In this document: piece by piece, positions 10,830-22,542 of the stretch
How the letters are laid out: the number at the start of each line of letters is the position of its first letter
Numbering within the stretch: the stretch's first letter is position 1
Assembly (NCBI GenBank): GCA_033060915.1
Contig: CM065397.1
Location: 19,571,501-19,635,500, forward strand
Source: Euryodendron excelsum
Lineage: Eukaryota > Streptophyta > Magnoliopsida > Ericales > Pentaphylacaceae
DNA length: 64,000 nt
Direction of reading: 5' to 3'
Notes under the pieces: model-generated
Database searches by the model: none
What the model was told of the DNA's origin: nothing
The model's input: the letters and a program-made list of their open reading frames with translations, nothing else
Position numbers and translations under genes: made by a program

Positions 10830-12350
10830 TAGGAAACCTAGACTTAGGAAAGATAAGGAGGATTGGAGTTGACTTGGAAAGATTTTCGAAAAGAATTGAC
10901 TCAAATGTTGGACTTTGGGAGATTTGGCAAGATTGGATTTAGAAAATGTTCACATTAGGAAAGGTTCAAATTAGGAAAGTGTCATTTTAGGAAAGTTTCG
11001 TTTAGGAAAGTTTTGAATTAGGAAAAGTTCGAATTAAGAAAGTTTTATTTTGAGAAAGGTTTTGAAATAGAAAAGTGTTGAATTTAGAAATGTTTTGAAT
11101 TAGGAAAGTTTAGTTTAAGAAAGGTTTAGACTTTGGAAAGTTTCAAGTTTTGGATTTGGAAAGCTTAGACTTTTAGAAAGATTTTAAACTAGGAAAGTTT
11201 TGAAAAGGTTTGAATTAAGAAAGTTTCAACTTAGGAAAGTTTTGAAATTAGGAAAGTTTTGAAATTAAGAAAGTTTTGAAAGTTGGAAAGTTTAGAAAAC
11301 AAGGAAGTTTTGAAAATAAGAAAGTTTTGAGTTTAGAAAGTTTTGGATTTGGAAAACTTCGAATTTGAAAAGATTTGAAATTTAGAAAGTTTAGGATTTA
11401 GAAAGTTTTAGAGTTTGAGTTCTAGAAAACCTTGAGATTAGGAAAGGTTGAGTTTAGGAAAGATTTAAAAACTCGGATTTGGAAAGTTAAGATTTGGAAA
11501 AGGATAGAATTAGGAAAGGGGTGAATTAGGAAAGATTTGAAGGCTTAATGTTTAAGGAAAGATTTGAAAGTTTTAGGAAACTTATGGTTTAGGAAGGTGG
11601 GAAATTAGGTGAGAGTTGAATTAAGAAAGATGTAGATTTTGAGTCTAAAAGAGAAGGTTTGATTTTGTTTCCAAAAACGGAGGATAGGATTTAGTTTCCT
11701 AAATGGGAAGATTGGATTTGGTTTCCTAAAGGGAAAATTGGATTTGGCAAGGATTTGGAAAGGGAAGTTTCTAGAAACCCTAGATTTGGAAGACTATAGT
11801 TTTAATGTAAAAAATAAGTTTTGAAAATATGTATAGTTTTGATGTAGAAAACAAGAGGTTTTGGAAACCTAGGTTTTAAGGCAAGTTTGAAAACCATGTT
11901 TTTGGAAAGAAAATTAGAGTTTCCTAATCGTGGCTCTAAGGTTTGACTTGGGCTCTAAGGAAAGGGATTTTTGAAAAATGCATTTTTGGAAGCAAAGATT
12001 TTTGGAAAGATTCTAAAGAGGAGTTTTTAGAAAGCGTATTTTGAAAAGAATTTAGAAAGGGAGTTTTTGGAAAGTAAAACTTTGAGAGAGTTTTGAAAAC
12101 AAGATCTTGGAAGGAGATTGTTAGAAAGAGTTTTTAGGAAAGAGATTTAGGGAGTGTTTTTATGAAAGGAATTTTGAGGAGAGTGTTTTGGAAAGGAGTT
12201 GAAAAGAGAGTTTTTGAAAAATTGATTTTTGGAGGGAGTTTTTGAAAATAATTTTGGAAAGAAGAGTTCTTGGAAGTGTGTTGAAAAAGAAAGTTTTAGA
12301 AAAAGAGACTTTTGAAAAGAGAGCTTTTTGGAAAGTATAAAAACATCTCA
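10830..12350 (-). repeat. G-depleted degenerate repeat tract in the transcribed part of S1
   Basis: Written on the plus strand, this 1.5-kb stretch is variations of TTAGGAAAGTTTTGAA with very few C residues; in the sense (minus) direction it is C/T/A with almost no G. Period is loose, roughly 15-22 bp. Equivalent tracts are in other LTRs (16300-17460, 18440-19990, 27000-28000, 42330-43870, 45720-46543, 49850-51420). Confidence 0.8.
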
Positions 12351-12810
12351 CTTTCTTAAAGCGATTCTAACCATGAGAAGGCTAGAACCACTTTAAGAAA
12401 GTGGTTTTGAAAATAAGGAGTTGAAAATATAGACCATACCGGTCTCTTTAAATGTAACACTTTCCTAAAGCAATCCTAGCCATGGAAAGGCTAGAATCAC
12501 CCTAGAATCGTGATTTTGAAAACAAGTTTTGAAAAGGAGATTTTGATGCAATTTTGAAAGCAAGTTTAATACAAAGTTTGAAAACGAGTTTGAAAATGAT
12601 TTTTTGGAAGATCCACGATCATGATGTGCACAATGCAAGTTTGGGGTCGTGAACATACAAGGTTAAGGGTTCACCACATAATCAAGAGGGCCGAACCCAC
12701 GTGGTCTCCGGTTAGACTAGAAGAAAGCCCCCGACACGGTGACCCTCCAATAGTCTAATCCTACACATGCACCAGGAGTCCCCTTGTTTCAAGCATGCAA
12801 AGAAAGGGGA

Positions 12811-12821
12811 GGGGGGGGGGG
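12811..12821. repeat. G11 run (sense strand poly-C)
   Basis: Eleven G residues follow AAAGGGGA. This is the same LTR position that carries a 35-nt C run in the E1 LTR (15799-15833), read from the other strand. Length-unstable homopolymer. Confidence 0.9.
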
Positions 12822-13224
12822 AAAGAGATGGGGGATTAAAATAGAGAAAACCCAAGCGGGTTAGGAGAGAGAAGAGAGAGGGGGGGAAGTGCGAAAATTT
12901 AAAGAGAAAGCCTACCGTATGTCTTCTTTATTTTGCGCACCTTGCTTGTCTTCGATCTTCGTCCTGATCTTTGTCTTCAATCTTCAAGAGTTGTCTTCAA
13001 ACTTTAGATTGTAGCTCTTCAAGTCTTCAAAGGAGGGTTGAAGGCTACTGTATGAGTGTATGAGGGTGTGTATGAGTGTATAGGAGGCTAGGGTTTGTGT
13101 ATGGTGGCTAGGGTTTGGAAAACCTAGGGAAGTTAGGGTTTAGGGAGTGCACGAGCTATGTATATCAAAATATATGATTTTTAGACTGAGTTTGCGGACC
13201 CCTTTCATGCTGGAAGAGGCTCTA

Positions 13225-13232
13225 TATTTATA
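13225..13232 (-). promoter_or_regulatory. TATA box, solo LTR S1
   Basis: TATTTATA on the plus strand is TATAAATA on the minus strand. The GGCGCCACTA palindrome sits just upstream in the sense direction at 13313-13332, as in the other subfamily I LTRs. Confidence 0.7.
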
Positions 13233-14452
13233 GAGGTTGGACAAACGTGGCGCCTGTTGCAGTGGTGCTAGGGCAAAATTGCTCTTAGTGGCGCTAGGCC
13301 AATTCTTGGCTTGGCGCCACTACTAGTGGCGCTAGCCAATTAGGAAAGTTTGTAAGTTGGCAAGCAACGTATCTTTGACTAGATTTGGGCACCTGTACTA
13401 GTGACTACCATGCAATTTTTAGCCTACTTTCACTAGAAGTGACTCCGGAAAGTCCGGGAAGGAGTTTGGAAGACCGGGAATGACCCGGAAGGCCGAAAAA
13501 GAGCAAGGACACTTAAAATAGTGTCCCGGAAGTATTTGACTTGAAAATTAAGGATAAGATGTGCCGGAAGGGTTTACCGGGCCTTTAGGGGCAAAACGGT
13601 CAATCGGATCGGGAAGCTACTGGGACGGAATTGGACTGTCTCGGAAGAAGACTTAAGATTTGGAAACATTATTCAGAATGTTTCCAAAGGTTTCCGATTT
13701 GATACCCAGAGCCGGTGTGGTCGAAAAAGGTGACCGGCCCACTAGGGGCAAAATGGTCATTATGCACCGGGTTGGCCGGAACTAACTCGGAATGATCCGC
13801 AAAGACAAAGGGAGGTTGAGAACACTATAAAAAGCATTCCCGGGAGATAACCGGTTTGACACCCAGAGCCGGTGTGGTCAGAAAAGGTGACCGGCCCACC
13901 AAGGGCAAAATGGTCATTTTGTACCGGGTTGGCCGGAACTGACTCGGAATGATCCGGAAAGATAAAGGGAGGTTGAGAACACTATAAAAAGCATTCTCGG
14001 GAGATTGCCGGTTTGATACCCAGAGCGGGTGTGGTCGGAAAAGGAAACCGGCCCACCAGGGGCAAAACGGTCATTTTGTACCGAGTTCGCCGGAACTGAC
14101 TCAGAATGATCCGAAAGGATAAAGGAAGGTTGGGAACACTATAAAAAGTAATCTCAGAAGGTTACCGGTTTGATACCAAGAGCCGGTGTGGTTCCCGGGG
14201 CGTTTGGATGCCTAGGGGCAGAATGGTCATCTTGACTGGAAAGTTTCGGAAAAGGCCCAAGGGGCAGTTTGGTCATTTTTCACCGAAGTGGGCTAGAGGC
14301 ACTGGTGCTGACCTGGGTTTTGAGTGTTTTCGCCACTCTGACGGTGGTCGTCGAGACATAGGGGTTTGTTGGCAATTCCCTATGTCGACCTGTTTGTGAG
14401 TATTTCCGCTACTCTAACGGTTGCAATGTTTGCGAGTATTTCCGCTACTCGG

Positions 14453-15170
14453 ACTGTCTCAAGGAATAAACTGTCTCGAGAGAGGGATTGGAAAGGGGAC
14501 TTATCGTCTCCGAAGAGACGTGCTTGATTTGGGACTGTCTCAAGGAATAAACTGTCTCGAGAGAGGGATTGGAAAGGGGACTTATCGTCTCCGAAGAGAC
14601 GTGCTTGATTTGGGACCATCTCGAGAATAAACTATCTCGAGAGAGGGATTGGAAAGGGGACTTATCGTCTTTGAAAAGACGTGCCTGATTTGGAACCGCC
14701 TCGAGGAATAAACTGTCTCGAGAGAGGAATTGGAAAGGGGACTTATCGTCTTCGAAAAGACGTGCCTCATTTAGAACCGTCTCAAGGAATAAACTGTCAC
14801 GAGAGAGGGATTGAAAAGGGGACTTATCGTCTCCGAAAAGACGTGCCTGATTTGGAACCATCCCAAGGAATAAACTCGAGAGAGAGAGAGGGATTGGAAA
14901 GGGGACTTATCGTCTTCAAAAAGACGTGCCTGATTTGGGGACTTATCGTCTTCGAAAAGACGTGCCTGATTTGGGACCGTCTCGAGGAATAAACTATCTC
15001 GAAAGAGGGATTGGAAAGGAGAGTTATCGTCTTCGAAAAGACATGCCTGATTTGGAACCGTCTTGAGGAATAAACTGTCTCGAGAGAGGGATTGGAAAGG
15101 GGACTTATCGTCTCCGAAAAGACGTGCCTGATTTGAATAGATTTACTGTCTCGAGGAATCAACTGTCTCG
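14453..15170 (-). repeat. 81-bp tandem array in the U3 of S1 (about nine units)
   Basis: Units start at 14453, 14534 and 14615, exactly 81 bp apart, and then continue with small length changes. Each unit holds a CTGTCTC...CTCGAGA inverted motif and a second hairpin-like motif, CGTCTCCGAAGAGACG or a variant. Because 81 is divisible by three, long repetitive open frames arise on both strands with a 27-residue period; they carry no other coding signature. The array is enhancer-like in position, 200-900 bp from the LTR start. Confidence 0.9.
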
Positions 15171-15383
15171 AGAGAGGGGTTGGAGTTGGAATTGGAAAAG
15201 ACAATGCCCGTAAGGACATTTTGGTCATTTTGCCTCTATTTGGGCCTGGTGGGCCCGCAAAGCTATGGACATATGGGATTTGGACTTAGAAAGTTGGTTT
15301 CTATTGGAATACATCCACATTGACTTGAGTACAAGTCTGGACGGAGCGTAAACTGCCGAGCGGTCAAAAATGGGGTGCTTACA

Positions 15384-15797
15384 AAAGAGGTCTGCAAACT
15401 CAGTCTAAAAAACATCCGCTTCGATATACAGAGCTCGTAGCCTCCCTAAACCCTAGTCTTCTTTAGGTTTTCCAAACCCTAGCCTCCATACACAAACCCT
15501 AGCCTTCCATACACTCACATACACTCTTATACTCTTATACACTAGCCTCAAAGCCTCCATTAAAGACTTGAAGTGCTGCAACTTCGAAGATCCCGAAGAT
15601 CAAAGACAAATTCTCGAACACTGAAGCAAAGTAATGACCGAAACAAGAAAAGCAAGCAAGAAAAACAAAGCGCGCAAAGTAAAGCAAAATAAAAAAGATA
15701 CAAGGTAGGCTCTCTATTTAAGTTTACGCATCCTTCCCCTCTCTATCCTCCCTCCAAACCCACTTGGGTTTTCTTCTATTTTAATCCCCCATCTTCT

Positions 15798-15833
<36 letters not shown>

Positions 15834-17468
15834 TGCCCCCCCTTTTTGCATGCTTGAAATAAGGGACTTCCCGATCTATGTGTAGGATTAGGCTATTGGA
15901 GGTCACCATGTCGGGGGATTTCTTTTAGTCTAACCAATGCCACGTGGGTTTGGCCCCCTTGATTATGTGGTGAAGCTTTAACCTTGTATGTTCACAACCC
16001 TAACTTCCATTGTACATATCATGATCTTGTATTCTTGCAAAATTTGTTTTCAAACTTGTTTTTCAAAACTTGCATCAAAACTGTTTTCAAAACTTGCATT
16101 AAATCTTCTTCTTCAAAACTTGTTCTCAAAATCACAATCCTAAGGCAATTCTAGTCTTTCCATGGCTAGGGTTGCTTTAAGAAAGTGTTACATTTAAAGT
16201 GTCTGTTATGGTCCATATTTTTTAATCCTTGTTATTTTCAAAACCACTATCTTAAAGTGGTTCTAGCCTTCTTATGGTTAGAATCGCTTTTGGAAAGTGA
16301 GATGTTTTTTCAAACTTTCTAAAAACTCTCTGTCTAAAAAATCTCTTTTCCAACACACTTCCTAAAAACTCTCTCCAATCTCCTTTCTAAAATTCTCTTC
16401 AAAAATCTATTTTCCAAAACTCTTTTTAAACTACTTTCCAAAGAAAACTCTTTTCAGAATTCACTTTCTAGAAACACTCTCTAAGTTTCCTTCCTAAAAA
16501 CTCTTCCAGAAATCTCTTTCCTAAAAGCTTTTTTCAAAAATCTCTTTCCAAAAACTCTCTTTTCAAGCTTCGCTTTCCAAAAACTCCTTCTTAGGATTTC
16601 TTTCCAAAAACCTTTTCTTTCCAAAAACTCACTTTCCAAAAATATCTTTTCTTAGAGTTCAAGTCAAGCCCTAGAACCCACGATTAGGAAATCCTAATTT
16701 TCCTTCCCAAAAACTTAGTTTCCAATTCCCTATTTTGGCCTCAAAACCTAGGTTTTCAAAACCTCTTATTTTCTACATCAAAACTATATGTTTGTAAAAC
16801 CTATTTTCTATATCAAAACTATAGTCTTTCAAATCTAGGGTTTCTAAAACTTCACCTTCCAAATCCATTTCAAATCAAATCCTCCATTTTAGGAAACCAA
16901 ATCCAATCTCCTCGTTTAGGAAACTAGATCCCATGCTCCGTTTTTGGAAACAAAATCAAAACACCTCATTTTAGAAACAAAATTCAATCGTTTGTTTTAG
17001 GAAATAGGAATTTCAATCCTTCCTAGTCTAAAACTTTCCTAATCCACTCCTTCCTAATCTCATACTTTCCTAAACCTTAAGATTCCAAAACTCAAATTCA
17101 AATGTTTCCAAATCGAAAGCTTTCTAAATTTGAAACTTTCTTAAGTTAAAACTTTCCTAAATCAAAATTTTCCTAAAGTGAAACCTTTCCTATTTCAAAA
17201 CTTTCCCAAATTGAAGCTTTCCTAATTCGAAACCTTCCATAAAATAACACATTCCAAAAAGGAAACTCTCTTATTTTGAAACTTTCCTCATTCAAACCTT
17301 TCCTAATTCGAACTATTCCTAAATCTAATCTTTCTTAATCTTCCAAGTCCAACATTCGACTCAAATCTTTTTTCAAAACTCTTCCAAGTCAAATCTTTCT
17401 AAATCTCAAGTCCTTCTCAAATCCTATCTTCCTAAGTCTAGGTTTCCTAAATCTTTATCTTTCCAGAT
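15384..17468 (+). mobile_element. E1 3' LTR, segment 2 (R/U5)
   Basis: The segment resumes at AAAGAGGTCTGC after S1 and runs to the CAGAT target of S2. It contains the conserved early-transcribed block (CCCTAGCCTCCATACAC), the A-rich stretch AAGCAAAATAAA, the long C run and the start of the G-poor repeat tract (16300-17460). Confidence 0.9.
15799..15833. repeat. C35 homopolymer
   Basis: Thirty-five consecutive C, then TG and seven more C. Homologous LTRs have only 4-11 residues here (12811-12821 on the other strand; CCCCCC near 45244), so this is a local expansion or a sequencing artefact. The opposite strand could form a G-quadruplex. Confidence 0.85.
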
Positions 17469-20400
17469 TGTCGCGCCCAGATTTTTCGCACTCGAGGAAT
17501 ACTCACACAAGCGGGAAAAATGTTGTACTCTCTCGTTAGAACTCACCTTCCTAAAAGAATGAGTGCGACTAGGTTTGAATTGAAAAATTGGTTTGAATAC
17601 AGGGCTTTTGAAAAAGATTCGGAGTCGCCACCTAACTTGATTAAGGTGAGTTAGGTCACCTAAAAACTAAGAATAATCCGAAGACTACACTTAGGGTTTT
17701 TGGAAAACAATTTTTAAAAATATCTCCTCAAGAGAGGGTTTTTAAGAAAACAGGTTGTTTGGCAACCTTTTGAAAACATTTAGCCCTTTTTTGAAAAATA
17801 ACTCCTTTTGGTCTTTGAAATCAGTGATCTAGGTTCGGAGGTTGGTTACGTGTAGGGAAGACGCACTAAGCTATCACCCTACCCCGCCCTTTCGGTACCT
17901 ACATGTCAATCTACCCTAGATTCACCTATGAGAGTCTTCGACTAACTATAGTTCAATTCTATCCACTTTAGAAAAAATAATGTTTGAAAACTAATTTAGC
18001 ATGATGCATGATATGTAAGTGCAAGATGAAAGAATTGGAAAATAGAAATTGATTTGAAAAGAAATTGATTTGATTTGAAAATAGATTTGAAAAGATGGAA
18101 TTGAAATTGGAAACTTTGAAAACTTAGAAATTGGAATTTGAAAATAGAAATTTTGAAATTGAATTTTGAAAATTGATTGGAATTTGAAATTTGGAAAGAT
18201 TTTGGAAACCACACCCATGAGGGCGGAATTGAAAGTTTGAAAAGTGTTGTGACCGCACCTATGAAGGTTGCCTATGTATCCCTTTGGGGGAATCAGGTCA
18301 GTCATAGTTCGGACCGGAGTCTGATTGAAAACAGAAGGGTTGATTTGAAAGAAAGAGATTGAATTGGAAATTGAATTTGATTTGAACTTAGAATAGGAGA
18401 TAAGGAATTGAAATTGTTTTGGAAAGATTGAGGTTTAGGAAACCTAGACTTAAGAAAGATGACTTAGGAGAGATTTGACTCGATCTGGAGGGTTTAGGAG
18501 ATTAAGAAAAGGTTGGATTTAGGAAAGGTTGAATTAGGAAAGGTTCGATTTAGGAAAGTCTCGAATTAGGAAAGTTTCATTTTTGGAAAGCTTTGAATTT
18601 GGAATGTTTCAACTTTAGGAAAGTTTTAGGTTTAGGAAAGTTTTGAATTTAAGAAAGTTTTGAAATAAGAGAGTTTTGAAAATTAGAAAGTTTTGAAATA
18701 GGGAAGTTTTGAAATTAGAAAGTTTTGAAATAGGGAAGTTTTGAAAATTAGAAAGTTTTGAAATAGGAAGTTTTGAAATTAGAAAATATTTCGAATTAGG
18801 AAATGTTTGAATTAAGAAAGTTTTGAGTTTAGAAAAGTTTTAGATTTGAAAAGATTTTGAACTTTTGGAAAGTTTAGGATTTAGAATGATTTGAAATTTA
18901 GAAAGTTTAAGATTTAGAAAGTTTTGGGTTTAGAAAGATTTAAGATTTTAGAAAATTTTAGAATTTTAGAAAATCTTGAAATTAAGAAAGGTTTGAATTT
19001 AGGGAAGGTTTAAAAGCTTGAATTTAGAAAGTTAAGATTTGGAAAAGGGGTTGAATTAGGAAAGATTTTTATGTTCAACTTTTTGGAAACTTAAGGTTTA
19101 GGAAAGTGGAAGTTTAGGAAGGATTTGAATTAAGAAAGAGTCGGATTTTGAAACTTAAAGAAAGGTTTAATGTTTAGGTTTAGGAAACTTATGGTTTAGG
19201 AAGGAATTGAATTAGGAAAGGTTTGGACTAGGAAGGGATTGGATTTGGTTTCTAAAAGAGAAGATTTGATTTTGTTTTCAAAAACGGAGGATGAGATCTA
19301 GTTTCCTAAATGGGGAGATTTGATTTGGCTTCCTAAAGGGAAGATAGGATTTGGCAATGATTTGGAAAGGGAGACTCTAGAAACCCTAGTTTTGGAAAAT
19401 CATAGTTTTGACGTAGGAAATAGGTTTTGGAAACAAGGATAGTTTTGATATGAAAACAAGAGATTTTGGAAACCTAGGTTTGGGGCAAAGTTTGAAAACC
19501 ATGTTTTTGGGAAGAAAATTAGGCTTTCCTAATTGCGAGTTCTAGGGCTTGACTTGGGCTCTAAGGAAAGAGTTTTTGGAAAATGCGTTTTTGGAAACGA
19601 AAGTTTGTTAGAAGGGAATTCTAGGGAGGAACTTTTGGAAAGTGAATTTTGAAGAGGGAGTTTTTGGAAAAAGATTTTTGGAAAGAGGGAATTTTTGGAA
19701 AGTGTGTTTTTGGAAACATAGATTTTGGGAGCAAAAATCCTAAAGGAGAGTTTCTAGAAGGAAGATTTTTGGAAAGAGAGTTTTTGGAAAGATTTTTAGG
19801 GAGCGTTTTTAGAAAGTGAATTTTTAGGAGAGAGAGTTTTTGAAAAGGAGTTGAAAAAGGGGGTTTTGAAAAATAGATTTTGGAGGGGAGTTTTTGAAAA
19901 CAATTTTGGAGAGAAGAGCTTTAGGAAAGTATGTTGAAAAAGAGATTTTTTAGGAAGAGATTTTTGAAGAGAGTTTTTGAAGAGTATAAAAACGTCTCAC
20001 TTTCCTAAAGCAATTCTAACCATAGGAAGGCTAGAACCACTTTAGGAAAGCGGTTTTGAAAACAATAAAGTTTGAAAATATAGACCAAAAAGGTCACTTT
20101 TAATGTAACACTTTCCTAAAGCAACCCTAGCCATGGAAAGGCTAGAATCACCCTAGAATTGTGGTTTTGAAAACAAGTTTTGAAAAAGAGATTTTGATGC
20201 AATTTTGAAAAACAAGTTTGAAAACAGTTTTGAAAACAACTTTGAAAATGAATTTTGGAAGATGCAAGATTATGATATGCACAATGCAATTTGGGGTCGT
20301 GAACATACAAGGTTAAGGCTTCACCACATAATCAAGGGGGCCGAACCCACGTGGTCTTTGGTTAGACTAGAAGAAAGCCCCCGACAAGGTGACTCTCCAA

Positions 20401-20871
20401 TAGTCCAATTCTACACATGGACTGGGAATCCCCTTGTTTCAAGCATGCAAAGAAAGGGCGAGAAAGAGATGGGGGATTAAAATAGAGAAAACCCAAGTGG
20501 GTTGGAGAGAGAAGAAAGAGGGGGGAAGTGCAGAAAATTAAAGAGAAAGCCTACCTTGTTTCTTGTTTATTTTGCGCGCCGTGCAGTCTTCGATCTTCGG
20601 TCTTCGGTCTTGATCTTCACCTTCAGTCTTCAAGGATTGTCTTCAAGCTTTGGATGGCTGCTCTTCAAGTCTTCAGAGAGTGGTTGAAGGCTAGTGTATG
20701 AGTGTATGGGGGAGTGTATGAGTGTATAGGAGGCTAGGGTTTGTGTATAGTGGCTAGGGTTTGGGAAAACCTAGGGAGGCTAGGGTTTTGGAGGTGCTCG
20801 AGCTCTGTATATCGAAATATGAGATTCTTAGGTTAAGTTTGCAGACCCCTTTCATGTTGAACGAAGCTCTG

Positions 20872-20879
20872 TATTTATA
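20872..20879 (-). promoter_or_regulatory. TATA box, solo LTR S2
   Basis: TATTTATA on the plus strand is TATAAATA in the sense of the LTR. It is followed upstream (in sense) by GGCGCC palindromes and TGGGGCCACTACTAGTGG. Confidence 0.7.
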
Positions 20880-21785
20880 GAGGGAAGACAAACCTGGCGC
20901 CTGTTGCAGTGGCGCCAGGCCAAATTATACACTGGCGCCACTGGCCTGGGGCCACTACTAGTGGCGCCAGCCAATTAGGAAAGATTTAAGGTCGGCAAGC
21001 AACGTATCTTTGACTAGATTTGGGCGCCTGTACTAGTGACTACCATGTAAACTTTAGCCTGGCTTCACTAGGAGTGACTCCGGAAAGTCCGGGAATGATT
21101 TGAAGGAGCCGGGAGTGACCCGGAAGGCCGGAAAGGAGCAGGAACACTTAAAATAGTGTCCTGGAGGTATTTGACTTGAAAAGTAAGGATAAGATGTGTC
21201 GGAAAGGTTGACCGAGCCTTTAGGGGCAAAACGGTCAACCGGACCGGAAAACTGCCGGGACAGACTCAAACTGTCCCGGAAGAAGACTTGGGAAATGTTT
21301 CCAGAGGTTGCCGGTTTGATTCCCAGGGCCAGAGTGGTCGGAAATGGAGACCGGCCCACCAGGGGCAAAATGGTCATTTTGTACCGGGTTTGCCGGAACT
21401 GACCCGGAATGGTCCGGAAAGGTAAAGGAAGGTCGAGAACACTATAAAAAGTATTCTTGGGACATTACCGGTTTGATACCCAGAGCCGGTGTGGTCGAAG
21501 AAGGAGACCGGCCCTCCAGGGGCAAAACGGTCATTTTGTACCGGGTTGGCCGGAACTGACTCAGAATGGTCCGGAAAGGTAAAGGAAGGTCAAGAACACT
21601 ATAAAAAGTATTCTCGGGACATTACCGGTTTGATACCTAGAGCCGGTGTGCTTCCCGGGGCATTCGGATGCTTAGCGGCAAAATGGTCATCTTAACCGAA
21701 AAGTCTCGGAAAAGGTCCTAAGGGTAGTCTAGCCCTTTTTCACCGAAGTGAGCTAACAAACACAGGTATTGACCTAGGTTTGGAG

Positions 21786-22300
21786 TGTTTTCGCCACTCT
21801 AACGGTGTGAGTATTTTCGCTACTCGGACGGGGTTGATGATTTGTGAGTATTTCTGCTACTCGGACGGGATTGAGTATTTTCGCTACTCTAACGGTTCTG
21901 TGAGTATTTCCGCTACTCTAATGGTTCTGTGAGTATTTCCACTACTCTAATGGCTTTGTGAGTACTTCCGCTACTCTAACGGTTCTGTGAGTATTTCCGC
22001 TACTCTAACGGTTTTGTGAGTAGTTTTGCTACTCGGACCGTCTCGAGGAATAAACTGTCTCGAGAGAGGGATTGGAAAGGAGTCTTACCGTCTCCGAAGA
22101 GACGTGCCTGGATTGGAACCGTCTCGAGGAATAAACTGTCTCGAGAGAGGGATTGGAAAGGGGTTTTACCGTCTCCGAAGAGACGTGCCTGGATTGTGAG
22201 TGTTTCCGTCACTCTAACGGTTTTGTGAGTATTTCCGCTACTCTAACGGTTTTGTGAGTGTTTCCGCCAATCTAACGGTTTTGTGAGTAGTTTTGCTACT
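21786..22300 (-). repeat. Short tandem repeats GAGTATTTCCGCTACTC in the U3 of S2
   Basis: Multiple copies of a unit of about 28 bp are built on GAGTATTTCCGCTACTC, an inverted repeat (GAGTA...TACTC), followed by TAACGGTT. Two copies of the 81-bp type unit interrupt the array at about 22040-22190. Related GAGTAGCGGAAATACTC copies occur in the plus LTRs (for example 40443-40496). Confidence 0.85.
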
Positions 22301-22542
22301 CGGACCGTCTCGAGGAATAAACTGTCTCGAGAGAGGGATTGGAATTGGAATAAGAAAGGACAATGCCCCTAAGGGCATTTTGGTCATTTTGCCTCTATTT
22401 GGGCCTGACAGGCCCGCGAAGTGATGGAAAGACGGAATTTGGACCTAAAGGGTTGGATTCGATAGGAATATGTCCACAATGACTTGAAAACAAGTCTGGA
22501 CGGAGTGTAGACTGCCGAGCGGTCAAAAATGGGGTGCTTCCA

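Larger units (their letters stand above)
9856..15383 (-). mobile_element. Solo LTR S1 (subfamily I), 5528 bp, TSD AAAGA
   Basis: On the minus strand it runs from TGTAAGCACCCC (15383) to the LTR end GGGCGTGACA (9856). AAAGA occurs immediately on both sides (9851-9855 and 15384-15388), and the interrupted E1 LTR resumes seamlessly at GGTCTGCAAACTC. There is no primer site, internal region or second LTR, so this is a solo LTR from recombination between two LTRs. It is longer than its relatives because of the 81-bp array at 14453-15170. Minus-strand TATA is at 13225. Confidence 0.93.
17469..22542 (-). mobile_element. Solo LTR S2 (subfamily I), 5074 bp, TSD CAGAT
   Basis: On the minus strand it starts at 22542 (TGGAAGCACCCC, a variant start) and ends at 17469 with GGGCGCGACA. 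CAGAT flanks it on both sides (17464-17468, 22543-22547). It has the G-poor tract (18440-19990), a TATA box at 20872, GGCGCC palindromes at about 20930-20970 and short tandem repeats at 21786-22300. It carries only two 81-bp-type units (about 22030-22190) against about nine in S1. Confidence 0.93.

Noticed and set aside
14380..15228. Long repetitive open frames on both strands (27-residue repeats)
   Set aside because: An 81-bp tandem array with a period divisible by three keeps several frames open at once. The array lies in the LTR U3 and shrinks to two units in S2, so it is not a protein.
17469..17500. Terminal inverted repeat of a DNA transposon (TGTCGCGCCCAG facing CTGGGCGCGACA elsewhere)
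   Set aside because: These are the same LTR end seen on opposite strands in differently oriented LTRs; each true LTR has TGTAAGCACC at its other end and a 5-bp TSD.
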